Source: Hermetia illucens (taxonomy: Eukaryota > Arthropoda > Insecta > Diptera > Stratiomyidae). Taken from it: a DNA stretch of 64,000 nt. The notes under the pieces are model-generated. The model did no database searches. It saw only the letters and a program-made list of their open reading frames with translations, and was not told the origin of the DNA. The DNA lies in contig NC_051850.1 of NCBI RefSeq assembly GCF_905115235.1, forward strand, positions 25,483,010 through 25,547,009. The letters run 5' to 3'. Shown one piece after another: positions 44,510 through 54,771 of this stretch (position 1 is its first letter; each line of letters begins with the position of its first letter). Position numbers and translations under genes: made by a program.

Positions 44510-44789
44510 AGATGCGTCACTGCAAAATTGGCTCCAAAAATGCTCAAATTTTTGCAAAAAGAGCACCGGTAAAAGGTCGCTTATGCTGTTCCGTGGACCA
44601 GACTTCCTGAAGCATCCCATTATAGGAGATAAGACCTAGGTGAGTTTTTCTCTTTCTCTTTTTCCCTTTCCCAAACTGAAATTGAAAGTCCGTGGACCTC
44701 GTTTTGAGTCAATTGAAGACATCAAAAAGAATTCGCAGAGTGAATTGAAGGCCATACCATCTTCGGCTTATGCAAGCAAGACCAAATAA
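44510..44789 (+). mobile_element. mariner transposase C-terminal remnant
   Basis: An uninterrupted in-frame run from 44670 to 44789 reads PKLKLKVRGP, then RFESIEDIKKNSQSELKAI and PSSAYASKTK before a stop. Mariner (Tc1/mariner superfamily) transposases have PKLKxxLKGxRFxSxEDIxxNxxxELKAIP after the HPPYSPDLAPxDFFLF catalytic segment. Just upstream CATCCCATT and a TTTTTCTCTTTCTCTTT stretch are decayed versions of that segment. The N-terminal DNA-binding part and the inverted repeats were not found. A dead, truncated copy. Confidence 0.7.
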
Positions 44790-44892
44790 ATTTTGACAAA
44801 TTAATTTAAATTGGTGTGTTAGGTATAGTTCGATAATCTTGAACAATGAAGATCGAACTCTCGCGATTCACTGTGCATTAAATTATTTCCTT

Positions 44893-45228
44893 TTAAGCTT
44901 TTGTTGACAACAAACCTTATTAAAATTGGTTTAGTGTCTGTCTGCCTTTGCATCAGTGTGCCTGTCTGTCTTCAGAAACGGTTACTACCATTGATACGAA
45001 ATTTGGTGCATAGAGCTACGTGTGATATCAAATGAAAGGTCTCAATTAGTATATTTCAAAGCAGTTATTAGTTTTGACATCGACTACAAAGGGAAGTAGT
45101 AGTAGGGGTTTGGAGAAGTTCAATTATTTCAAGGACCCATTCAGGCAAACCAAAAAGTCTTGGTGGCCCATAAGGATGGTATCTGGGCCTCAAAATACTC
45201 CTCTTTGCAAAATTTGCTTCAATAAAAT
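44893..45228 (+). repeat. Repeat R, 5' part
   Basis: AAGCTTTTGTTGACAACAAA, CCTTATTAAAATTGGTTTAG, TGTCTGTCTGCC, then ATATCAAATGAAAGGTCTCA and CAAGGACCCATTCAG. The copy is cut at about 45228, where the 3' end of an RTE LINE begins. Confidence 0.7.
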
Positions 45229-45535
45229 TAACAACGGCGCCACAACCGGTATCCGGTATAGGTCTGCCTTAATAAGGGACTCCAGATATCCCGGTTTTGC
45301 GCCGAGGACCACCAATTCGATATACCTAAAAGCTGTCTGCGGTCCTGGCCTACGGCACCCCTTCATCTGAAGCTGTTCCTGCCTCGCTTTCCTTTTCTTT
45401 TTATACTATAGATATTGCTGGATACGGATACGGATTAAGTGACCCGCCAACCGCAACATACTGACCCGGAATTTGTCCAAAACCAGACGGCCATGATATC
45501 GTTCAAAGTTTCGTGGCTATATAGTTTGCGAAATC
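45228..45535 (-). mobile_element. RTE LINE (family F), 3'-end fragment
   Basis: About 300 bp aligning with 34637-34930: plus strand GGCGCCACAACCGGTATCCG, TTTTGCGCCGAGGACCACCA, TTCGATATACCTAAAAGCTG. Only the C-terminal codons and 3' tail remain. Confidence 0.75.
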
Positions 45536-45539
45536 GTCA

Positions 45540-46430
45540 AATCGTTCTTTTCCAACAACAGATGGTTCTGATACCTGCCGTTCATTTGGTTTCCAAATTT
45601 GCTTTGAGAAGATATACTGTGTCGTTATCGCCAAAAGAGAAGATTGGTCAACAAATAACCGCGAGCCTTTTAAGATTACAGACTTAATAATTTTCACTCA
45701 GAAGTGTTTTCAGAAACTGCGATTGTGGAGGTAACCCTACCATTGCCATTTTATTGGCAGCATAGGAATTTTTCGACAAAAGTCGTGGGATTATACCATT
45801 TGGATCCGCTCTGAGAGTTGGGTAGCGTCATCAGCACTAAATAGCAACAATAAATCAAACCGGTTGTTGTGGTGGCAACTCAGTTGTTGCTCAAATTTTA
45901 ACCGACTGAACGGCCTGATGTTGGGGTCAGAGAACTCTAGTATTGATCGCTGTTAATGAGGAAGCTGACAGACTGGCTCGCTAAGAGTCTGGAACCACAA
46001 TGTCATCCACTGCCAAGTCTACTCGAACGGGTGAATTGTAAGGATTCACGCAGCCGAATGGAGAAATTTGAACTTTTTTAACAGACGAAAATCCTTGGGG
46101 GTGCCTTAGAGTGTTATTTGTCTTGTGGTCCTTGAGGAGGTGGGATATGAAAACCTTGCTCCTAAATCTACCACATGGAAAAATTGGGGTAGTGGTCTCG
46201 GCTATATGCATTCTGAGTGGAAGGTGAGATGGTCCTATACTTCATATGCAACTGACCCACCTCTTCATATCTCAGAACAAGATACGACGACTAGGTTTCC
46301 TCAACGAAGATTCGGAAAAGTCAGTGAGCGTAGCAGGCAGGAAACCATTGAACGGGGGTTCTCCAGGGATATTACAATGATTCTTCTTGGAACCCCCTCC
46401 CAAGGTTACACTAAACTAACTTCTTAAATA
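45540..46430 (+). mobile_element. LINE ORF2 C-terminal fragment with RNase H (same family as 1695-2880)
   Basis: Plus strand: FSETAIVEVTLPLPF near 45705-45755, NEEADRLAR near 45955-45980 (RNase H end), TLLLNLPHGKIG near 46150-46185, and GFLNEDSEKSVSVAGR near 46295-46345. The last block matches FGKVFLNEDTANSLSSQNVF in the copy at 2750-2810. Several frame changes. Confidence 0.65.
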
Positions 46431-46599
46431 GAACTCTTTTGAACTAAGTGCACTTTACATACACTTCTGCAATATTGTTCCACATTTAAGTTAATTTTTT
46501 CAAAATATCTCCTTCGATATTTAGGTGATTTACTAAACGAGATGATCTAGATCAATCAACTCTCATTGTGCAGCAAAAAAGTGAATTCACGCTCGAAAT
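46431..46599. other. Short spacer
   Basis: AT-rich, nothing recognised. Confidence 0.35.
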
Positions 46600-46830
46600 G
46601 AAGGTGATATCAACTTTTTTTCGTTGTTAGAAATCTATCTTCACTTCCGATTGCGTAACAACTATTTTATTGCAGAAAATTCGTCTCCATTCAAGAATAT
46701 TTTTGCAATCAGATCTAATTTTTTATGCAACTAATTAAATATTTAGTCCGTTTTCAATTCACACATTTATAAGGCTGAAAACCTGTTTAATTATACATGA
46801 TAGTGCAATCAATCACGCAAACCGAAAACG
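46600..46830 (+). promoter_or_regulatory. Conserved upstream module of gene 5
   Basis: Aligns almost end to end with the gene 3 module: GATATCAACTTTTTTTCGTT, ACTATTTTATTGCAGA, TTTAGTCCGTTTTCAATTCA, TATAAGGCTGAAAACCTG, GATAGTGCAATCAA. Confidence 0.6.
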
Positions 46831-46867
46831 TATAAAAGAGAAGGTTTCTCACCGAAATGTATCATTC
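46831..46867 (+). promoter_or_regulatory. Core promoter of gene 5
   Basis: TATAAAAG at 46831-46838 and initiator TCATTC at 46862-46867; ATG follows at 46903. Confidence 0.85.
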
Positions 46868-46902
46868 AGGAATCGTTTTCCCAGAATACCACCAACCCCA
46901 AA

Positions 46903-47302
46903 ATGGTAAGAAAGCCCGGGATGAAGGAAAGGATAATTTCTAACTAGTGTCCTGTTTTTTTTAATACAGAAATTCATTGTCTTGGCTCTCGCTTTCATCG
47001 GTGCTGCTTCAGCCGGTTACGTCGCTCCTTTGGGAGGACTCGGTTATAGTGCTTGGGGACATGGTGCCACTGTTGCTCCACTTGCTGCCGCTGGATGGGG
47101 ACATGCCGCCGTTACCCCAATCGCTGGTGCCTACCATGCTCCAGCTGTAACTGCTGCCCCAGTTGTTAGCGCCTATCATGCTGCCCCAGTTGCTGCCTAC
47201 AGTGCTCCAGCTGTAGCTGCTTATGGACACGGAATCGCTGCCGGATATGCCGCTCCAGCCTGGGGATATGGTGGTCTCTGGAAGAAGAAGGCTGCTGCTT
47301 AA
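46903..47302 (+). CDS. Small secreted Ala/Tyr/His-rich protein, cuticle-like (gene 5 of 6)
   Basis: ATG alone at 46903-46905, intron 46906-46969 (64 bp), coding exon 46970-47302, 111 residues. It differs from gene 4 by four bases in exon 2, three of them changing a residue: Val to Ile and Leu to Phe in the signal peptide (MKFIVLALAFIGAASA) and Ser to Gly in the body (IAGAYHAP). The rest is identical, including the WGYGGLWKKKAAA tail. Same TATA, initiator and AATAAA (47326-47331). Together with about 230 bp upstream and 350 bp downstream it forms a tandem duplicate of the gene 4 unit, about 6.7 kb away and in the same orientation; the space between was filled by LINEs, a mariner remnant and repeat R. 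Role as for gene 4. Confidence 0.94.
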
Positions 47303-47325
47303 ATTGTGATTGACCTGACCAATGA

Positions 47326-47331
47326 AATAAA
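47326..47331 (+). terminator. Poly(A) signal of gene 5
   Basis: AATAAA 24 nt after the stop codon, in the block shared with genes 3 and 4. Confidence 0.75.
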
Positions 47332-47340
47332 ATAAGTAGA

Positions 47341-47650
47341 AATCAACAAATCCGTAGTTATGAGTACCTATGTGTCATTTCGTTTCAAAGTTTAATTAAT
47401 TTAAACCCTAAAGTGGTACGAGCTTTCCATTGATTCAACGAGCTGGTCGGCCTACAAACCAATTTAAAAAGTAGGTGAAGTTCTTTTTACCCATATTTGT
47501 CATAGTCGCTATTTTTCAAATATTCGCGCTTCTAGCCTTCTTCAGCCTTTATTCTCCGCTTTCTTATCTAATTATGAAAGAAAGTTTACTTGAAAATATG
47601 GAGCAGAATTCATTGCTTCCTGAACTTTATTGTGACAATGCTAAAGACCT
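47341..47650 (+). repeat. 3' flank of gene 5, duplicated with gene 4
   Basis: Aligns with 40691-41010 (GAGTACCTATGTGTCATTTC, TTTAATTAATTTAAACCC, TAATTATGAAAGAAAGTT). Together with the promoter match it marks the ends of the duplicated unit. Confidence 0.65.
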
Positions 47651-47984
47651 CCTGCTATTTACACAAGTAGCAACCAGCACTGGCCAATGAAGAAACTAAA
47701 GGTTTTACCTTGAAAACACCCAAACTGACATTTGTCACAGAGTAAGCACCTATACGACAAAAGTTAAAACGGAAACCAGAACGTAGACGTTTCCGGTATG
47801 AAAGGTCCAATGAACGTAAATATTGCTGGATCCAAAAGGTTAACCTAAGTAACATGCTCTTCTTTTGAGGTACAGAAGAAACTACAGTATCCCTCCTGTC
47901 CACCGTATCACCCCTACTTGCGAATCTTTTTTTTCAAAAATCTGCTCAAACTGCATCTTCCTCCTTCGAATGCGGCTATCGAGT
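47651..47984. other. Unassigned spacer
   Basis: An 82-codon minus-strand frame (47655-47903) has no recognised feature. Confidence 0.35.
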
Positions 47985-48400
47985 TTTTTGGCTCCGCACA
48001 AGCGGTCGGTACACCGTACCATCTAACACTACAAGTAAATTAGATTTGGAGAAGGAAGTAGTTCAACGAGTTAGGATCCTACCAAGAACACTAATCATAA
48101 AGAGGAAGAATGCTGGCCGACGAAGCCAGTTTCTACGCTTCAACCGGGGCGACTGCATGAGTACTCCAGTATTAAAACATAGATACAGTGTTCAATGATG
48201 TCAAACAATATCAATCCAGATAAAACATGAAGATGAGGGAGACTAGCTTGAAAGCCATAGAAAAAAACTACATGAAGAAGTTGTCGCCAAAAACGGCTTT
48301 TCTCTCAAACATTCGTAATATATGGTATGTGGAGATATTGAAGAAAGGCGAAATTGGTCCTGATTTAAAAAAACTTGGGAGAAAATAGAAACCGTGATGG
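47985..48400 (+). mobile_element. R1-like LINE (family B) ORF1 fragment
   Basis: AATTAGATTTGGAGAAGGAA near 48035-48055 and the next 70 bp match 15530-15610 in the family B copy. YVEILKKGEIGPDLKK near 48325-48370 matches the KVKFDPDLK end of that ORF1. The region between is decayed. Confidence 0.6.
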
Positions 48401-48619
48401 TAACATATTGGTCACGGGTTCGATTGGTGGTGCACCATAAGTCAGCCTGTGAATGTCTTTATGAAGGCAATGATTAACATTGGATGCATTCTATACCTCC
48501 CATCCCCTATTGTTACTGCCTGAATTCAAGGATATTCTTGACAACCAGGTTTTCTGGGGCTAGAAATCTGCAAATTTTAAAATAATGTTGCTACCAAATT
48601 GTCAAAAACTCATCGGTTA

Positions 48620-49985
48620 GGGATTGGGGTCACGCCAAATATCTTTGGCCTTAGAAAACAGACTGGGGGCCCTCAGAATGCTCGTTTTCTCCAACTCGAC
48701 CGGAAACTCCAAAAATATAAGCTGGACATTCTCGGCCTAACCCAAGTAAAATGATGAGACTCTGGAGAGTCCTCCTCTCCTTCTTGCACCCCAATAGCAA
48801 AGTGGCTTTGTACTCTGGAAAGCCGAGTGGTACCAGACGCGAAACTGGTGTCGGGTTCTTTCTTGCGGCCATTGCAAGGTGCGCTCTCTTCACCTGGGAG
48901 TCGTTAATGATCTCGAAAAGATCGTCACGTGATAGTCGCTTACGTTGCGTATTGTTGTGTTACATTCGGTACTTCACTCAGGGCTGCGACCCCCAAAATT
49001 CAACATCGACCATGGTCGAATGATAAATACACTGAGTAATCAGCCTGATAATATTGATGAGCATTGGGCTACCATAAAAAATGCTCTTTTCTATGCAGGT
49101 CCTCGGCCACGTCCCGAAGGAGCGTCACAATGTCTGGCTGGCTGCAGAATCGTGGAAGCGGATCGATGAACGGAAGGGTTTGAAAGTTCTGTTCACCGAG
49201 TGATAGTGAGCGTGCTATTGGACTGATCAGGGATGCAGAAGATACCCCAGAATGCAATGATTTCAGAAGTTTATACCGCATCACGAAAGAACTGGCAAAT
49301 CTTTCGATGGTCCTGTGAAGAACGTCAGTGTTCGACCACACATCCACGATAACAAGGAATTGAAGAGGTAGAAAGAACACTTTACCATGTTTCTCAGCCG
49401 TATCACATCTGGTGAAGCTCCCCTGAAATGACTAGTCACCCTGGCATGCGGGGACGGTCATCAATGCACTCAAACGGAGTGCATTGCTGCACCGGAAGTT
49501 ACTGCAGCGCTGATACTTCTACTCCTCCATGGGAATCCGAGACCTTCTCCAGCGAGTAAGAAAAGAGATAGTAGCTAAAATAATCCTGGAATCTATCAAA
49601 AAACATCTCAAAAACTTGATGGACAGATACTATGCTGGTTTCCGCTCCAGATCCGCCGGCATTCACCATATCAACACTCTACGGATCATTAGTGTGCCGA
49701 GTTTAGATTTGCGCTTCATCTGGACTTCATCGATTTCAAGAAAGCTGAATCCTGAGTGTATCTGGCGTGTTTTGTGCAGGCGTGTGCACAAACCTCACGT
49801 GCTTAATCAAGGTAAAAACTTAGACCAAAGCGGAGTCCGTCGAGGTTCCATCTTGTGCCCATATTATTTATTTTTGTTATCAGTGAGCATGAAGAATGTA
49901 TCCAGAGCATCGAAGGTGTCGAAGAGTTTGTTTATCTAGGAAGCGCGGTTTTGCTTGCGCTGCTTACGAAGTGCGCTACGGTCTT
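48620..49985 (+). mobile_element. RTE/CR1-like LINE (family G): endonuclease and RT part
   Basis: Plus strand: LQLDRKLQKYKLDILGL near 48680-48735, a segment near 48835-48900 (TRRETGVGF, FTWESLMISKR), KERHNVWLAAESWKRIDERK near 49110-49170, ELANLSM-like linker, then RT fingers in an open frame at 49529-49939 (KIILESIKKHLKNLMDRYYA, GFRSRSAGIHHINTLRII, SGVRRGSILCPYYLFLLSVS). The YADD box is not reached. At least five frame changes. Confidence 0.72.
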
Positions 49986-50123
49986 CACATCAAAATCAAG
50001 TTGATAATGTAATGTGCTAATATTCTTTCTGTGTTGCTGTGGGGGATTAGCACATGGAAAGTGACCTCCATTGTAACTCAAAAGCTCCAAGCCTTGGTCA
50101 ACATTTGTCTACGACGTACCATT

Positions 50124-50635
50124 TTTAAGATTTTTAACAAAACAAAACCTTATTAAAATCGGTTTACTGTCTGTCGGTCTGTCTGTCTATCGCGCGCATT
50201 TTTCTCGGAGACGGTTGTTAAGATTCAAACCAAATTTGCTGGAAAAGTGGGAACTGTGGACGCTCACGCGTACAGTGAGTTGCATAATTCCACATCCCAT
50301 ACATGCAAAACGGGGGTATAAATTTGTTTTTTATCAAATATTGTGATGTGAGATACCAAATGAAAGGTCTCGAACAGTACTTTCCGAAGCCAGTCATGAC
50401 ATTTGCCGGAAAGTTGGTGAGTTTGCGGCATCTAAAGTGATAATTTCTTTAACGAACGTATTCTATGCAACTCAAAAATCTGGAAAAAATCAAAAGGCTG
50501 CGACTATATGGTGTCTAGGCTCCGAAATACCCTTCATACCGATACCAGTTCTAATAAAGTTAATTGTAGTATATTACTTTAATTTTTAGTAATTGTTTGA
50601 GAAACCCCCTGAAATTTTGTCACAATATAGTGTAA
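50124..50635 (+). repeat. Repeat R, 5' two-thirds
   Basis: From AACAAAACAAAACCTTATTA and ATCGGTTTACTGTCTGTC through TTTTTCTCGGAGACGGTTGT, GTGGGAACTGTGGACGCTCA, ACCAAATGAAAGGTCTCG to AGTAATTGTTTGAGAAACCC. The 3' terminus is missing. Confidence 0.8.
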
Positions 50636-50639
50636 AACA

Positions 50640-51890
50640 CAGAGCACTATATTGTCAATGAGGGTCACTAGGCAAATCTGACAATCCGCGGGCGCTTTTC
50701 TGAAGTGGCCGCCGGAACGTCGAAGGCTTTCATTCTCAACAAGGAGACCCACTTGGGCCCGCCTCGGATATGGAATTTGAACGAGCACTCGCCTCGTTCC
50801 ACTAGTATGAGGTCGTCGAGGGGCATCCGCCCTAATGAGGACCTGCATAGACGTCTCAAGGTCCCTGAGAGTGTTGACCTCCGCTGTCGTGAGTCGGGAA
50901 GGTGGAGTTGCCCGCATCTTCGAAACTGCGTCCCTGAGCAGACGCAGCATTCCTGATTCGTTTAACTCTGCTGTGATGTCCAATAGATGGTCGGCGTGGA
51001 GGTGCAGATTCTCCCCGTGGGGTTAGCCGTGAACTTCTGTGCGGAGGTCAAGCAGAAGGAAAGACAAGGACCACGTCTGCGAGGGATCGTCACGAGCCAT
51101 TAAGCGGCTTTCAGCGTCGGGTGCATAGGTATTGGCTGAACACCGCGAAAACCTGTCGATGATTGTGAGTTATGTCATTTACTTAACATTGACCATTGCC
51201 CGCAAATATGTAGAACACTCTACTTGTGTAGACTGCGCTCGCATATAGAAATCAACAAAAATGCGGTCAGTTTGGACCGGTCGCGGAATGTCTGTAGCAC
51301 TTTAGCCGTCTTGGGATTTATAGATAAGGCTCGGATATAGCTTCCACGGTCGTCCTGGAGCCTGATATTCCTAGCTCGCAATAAGATGACAGTTACTTGC
51401 AATTCCACAGTAATTGTCCTCAATCAATTTTCAAACCAGCCGGACTTTTGGCGTAGAAACGGTTCTCTAAACTGAATGGGGTCGCCACTTTAGGGTACTG
51501 ATTTTCCCCAATAAACGTTTTTTGTAGAGATACTCTTTATTTGCACTACTTATCACAGATTTACTATTTCATTAATTAGAAAAATTAACTTTTGAGAAAC
51601 TTTATTTTTATCGGCCTTGACTAGTCGAAGGACAGGGCTCGAGTGTCCAAGTATCATTCTTGACGTTTGTCACCCAAGTCTCGTATCAGGTCGTCAGCTG
51701 TTTCTACGGCCATTGAATGCAGCGGTAGAGACGAATTCACAATGGGACTCAGGCCTCCGATGTGCCGCCACGCCATCGAAGTACGCTGGCCTAACACCGT
51801 TTTGAAGAAAAAACAGAAGCGCAGGCCTAGCACTCATACGCGATGCGATCGGATAGCGAAAGTGGAAGTGGATAGGTAACACATTAAGGA
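50640..51890 (-). mobile_element. Possible LTR-retroelement fossil (leader, gag-like frame, candidate LTR)
   Basis: Minus strand. A 300-400 bp stretch at about 51500-51890 begins TGTTACC and carries AATAAA-type sites; it is followed by GTGGCGACC, a motif often seen at LTR primer sites, then a leader and a gag-like frame to about 50640. No second LTR or pol region was found. If real it is a broken fossil of uncertain family and age. Confidence 0.25.
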
Positions 51891-52439
51891 GGGCATCAAT
51901 TGCATTGCTGATTACGCCATGCAGTAGAATTCACTCTCCAAAGATGGTGGGCAAATGGTCGCACAGGACAATAGAGAAGAAGTGCGGGCGGCTAACAGAG
52001 TCCTGAGGTAAGTTGAAGCGCATTTCAGCGAATCGAGAACGATGGTGTGTAGGCGTGGCTGACGCGCTATACCCCACAAAGTTATGAGTGACAACCATAT
52101 ATATGTATATATACTATCGTTACAAAAGGATGAAGTCTAGTTACACTAGAGACTTAAACACGTGGGGCTTGAAATGGGAGAATGTAGAAAATTACACAAA
52201 GGGACATAGTTGTTCGAAGCTTTTGCTTCTGGCCAGTGAAAGGGATATTGTATATATCCGGATGGGAAGGCTGTCTAATCGCCGATCTAACTTTTATCAG
52301 CGCTGCATTGGACCACCAGAGAAAAGATTTTTAAATATAGAGGGAACCACTTGGCGAAAATCCTGCATGTCAGAATCCAAAACCAAAAGGAATATGGGTT
52401 GACATGCAAAGCAAAGGAGCAGCAAGCACTGATGGGGGT
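51891..52439. other. Unassigned spacer
   Basis: Contains a 104-codon plus-strand frame at 52088-52402 without signal peptide or recognised domain. It may be a decayed LINE piece, since LINE sequence starts next to it. Confidence 0.35.
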
Positions 52440-53640
52440 GTAGATAGGCCAGTCTAATAAGGCCATCATGACCTATTAATTGAATAACGTACTGCCAATC
52501 TTGCTAAAAAGCCAGAGGAGCAATTCAGAGGAATGAAAAAGGGCAAGCCTATAAGTAACTCTGCAGAAACTCGTAGCTGGCTATCCAGGTGGACAGGGGG
52601 AGATTTCTTCAAAAAGCTCTACTCAGAGCGCCTAAAAAATATCGACGAGCTACTCCTTCATGAAGGGAGGAGGATTGAGTACTTTTAAACAATTTTAGAT
52701 GAGGCGGCAACGCCCACTATCACTAACGACGAGCTGCTACAAGTCTACATTAGAATACGGGATAACAAAGTTTCGGGCTTGCACGGAATGCCGACATGTA
52801 CACTGAGTAGATGTAGATGTGCTTGTCGGAGGAGATATTTACCGCATCAAGATCGTGGAAAAAGCCAGTGTAGCTACTTTTGTGCCAATCTTCCATATAA
52901 ATAAGTACCTGACAATGATTGGTACCCCTGACTATCTAGTTACTCTTGTCGAAGGCTACCTGCAAAAAGGAAGATGACGTCGATGGCGGACCCAAAGAGC
53001 ACGTTGTCCTCTCAGGTAATCCACAGGACTCTATACTGCAACGGTTCCTGCGTGGCATAATGTACAATGGTGTACTTAATGTTTCGGTCCCGAAGGTTGT
53101 TAATTACGGCGACGAAGTAGAGTCGATTGTGGTAGTAAAGCATAATTAGTTGTACTCAAAGCAATCAGTACTATCAAGGAAAAATTGGAACCTGTCCTCA
53201 TCAACAAGCGTCACAAGAAAAGTTGAAACTTGAAATCAGATGATCACCTTCAAGACCGCCATCAAAAATTTTTAAAAGCTAAGCAAGAAGCAAAGCTTCA
53301 ACAGCACGTGGAATATACCATTGAAACCACCGAGAGTGTGGTTCTGGTCAGGAGTGGGAGGGGTCTGTTTACATGGTTGTGATCCGCATCCCGATCCATG
53401 TAGCCCCAATTTAGGAAAAAGTCTTAGAACTGTGTCCTGCTTATGAAACAACAGCCGTAAAGGTCTGTTCTCCATTTGGGACCATCTCTCAAAATGATGC
53501 CGATCGACATATAAAGTCTATCTATACGTCATCGCAGATGAAGACGGCCTAAATAGAAAAATCTATAAATAGGTGGAAACAGTAGTGGAAACAGCCAGAG
53601 CGGGGTCAGTAAACAAAAACATCGCGGTATTATCATAGTC
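52440..53640 (+). mobile_element. R1-like LINE ORF2 fragment (near family B)
   Basis: Plus strand: TPTITNDELLQVY-like segment near 52705-52750, then RT core pieces including GGPKEHVVLSGNPQDSILQR and FLRGIMYNGVLNVSVP in the open frame at 52946-53149, and the EPVLINKRHKKS segment near 53190-53225. It corresponds to GGPQECIVSAGVPQS-type RT of the copy at 4445-4786. Frames change often. Confidence 0.65.
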
Positions 53641-54499
53641 CCGCTGAGTTTTTTACAGGACATGTTGAAAACTACTAGTACTTCCATACCTTTAAACTGA
53701 TCAATTCAATTCTAAAATGTGGTTTAGTCTCGAGGATCCGAAGCAGGTATTTTCTCACTGCCGGAGACATAAACCCACTCCTGCCTGGATTATTCTTATC
53801 ACCTCCATGCCAAAAGCACATTTTTTCGTTGAAGACATACTCATTTCTCCTGTTCAACGGAGCCTCTTCTGAAGCTTTCTCTTCTATCTGGAGTATGCTT
53901 GTTCTCCTAGTGACACACCCTCTTTTATTTTTTAGAACGTTAGCTTGCCAAACTTACTTCAAACGGAAATATTTCTTCATTAGGTTTTGAAGTGATGACA
54001 AGTATCACCACGTTCTCCTTTTATATGTTCTGTGTATTATCGGGAAGCTACGATTGTTGAGTGGATGCATCTGTCTTTTTGGTGAATAGACGCGTGTATG
54101 CATCAAAGGAATCTGCACGCAACAGATGCATTTTTAATAGACGAGAACTAGTAAACTTTTCCTCTCTGTTAACCATTCTACTTTAGTAGTGGTGGAAAAT
54201 TTTATAGATTTGTTCCTGTCAATATAAATTAAAAACCGGATTGGGACCCATGGCACGTTTCCTCATCACAAACAGGGTCTCAACCCACAAACCCACTTTA
54301 TCATCAACAGAAACTCTACTCTACCTACCCTTCTCCTCTAGTATTCGTACATATTTACTATGTGAAATTGTGCTTCTAACGCATCTCATCCTCCTCTATC
54401 AAACGGAATTATCGGAATCATCTATTGTTGACCAAAAAGTTGAAATTGATAAAAATAGTTGCAAACAAAAGTTATGGTGATTTTTTGCTAAGTCAAAAG
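53641..54499. other. Spacer upstream of gene 6
   Basis: No coding frame or repeat recognised in about 850 bp. Confidence 0.4.
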
Positions 54500-54698
54500 C
54501 GATCTTCAGTTTTGGTTGCGTAATAATTATTTTTTGCAGACAATATGTCTTCGCTGCATAAGATCACAGACGCTAGATCCAGACTTGGTTAAGCTCTGAT
54601 TTGAATATCTAGTTCGTCCTCAAATTGCCTATTCATATAAGTTTAAACCTGTTCATATCACACACGATACTGCAGTTAATAAACAAAGTTGAAAATTG
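54500..54698 (+). promoter_or_regulatory. Upstream module of gene 6
   Basis: Weaker alignment with the modules of genes 3-5: GGTTGCGTAATAATTATTTT, TTGCAGACAATATGTCTTCG, TCTAGTTCGTCCTCAAATTG, AGTTTAAACCTGTTCAT. Because gene 6 is more diverged in its body, the blocks kept here are the better candidates for real binding sites. Confidence 0.45.
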
Positions 54699-54735
54699 TA
54701 TAAAAGAGAACGTTTCGCGCCGAAATGTATCATTC
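54699..54735 (+). promoter_or_regulatory. Core promoter of gene 6
   Basis: TATAAAAG at 54699-54706 and initiator TCATTC at 54730-54735 in the shared GAAATGTATCATTCAGGAAT block; ATG follows at 54772. Confidence 0.85.
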
Positions 54736-54771
54736 AGGAATCATCTTTCCAGAATATCACCAACTGCAAAA

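Noticed and set aside
48420-48450. GGTTCGATTGG as a tRNA B box
   Set aside because: No matching A box at the right distance and no cloverleaf; lies between LINE fragments.
15030-50635. Repeat R as a CRISPR array
   Set aside because: Copies are about 680 bp, dispersed, in both orientations and not regularly spaced.
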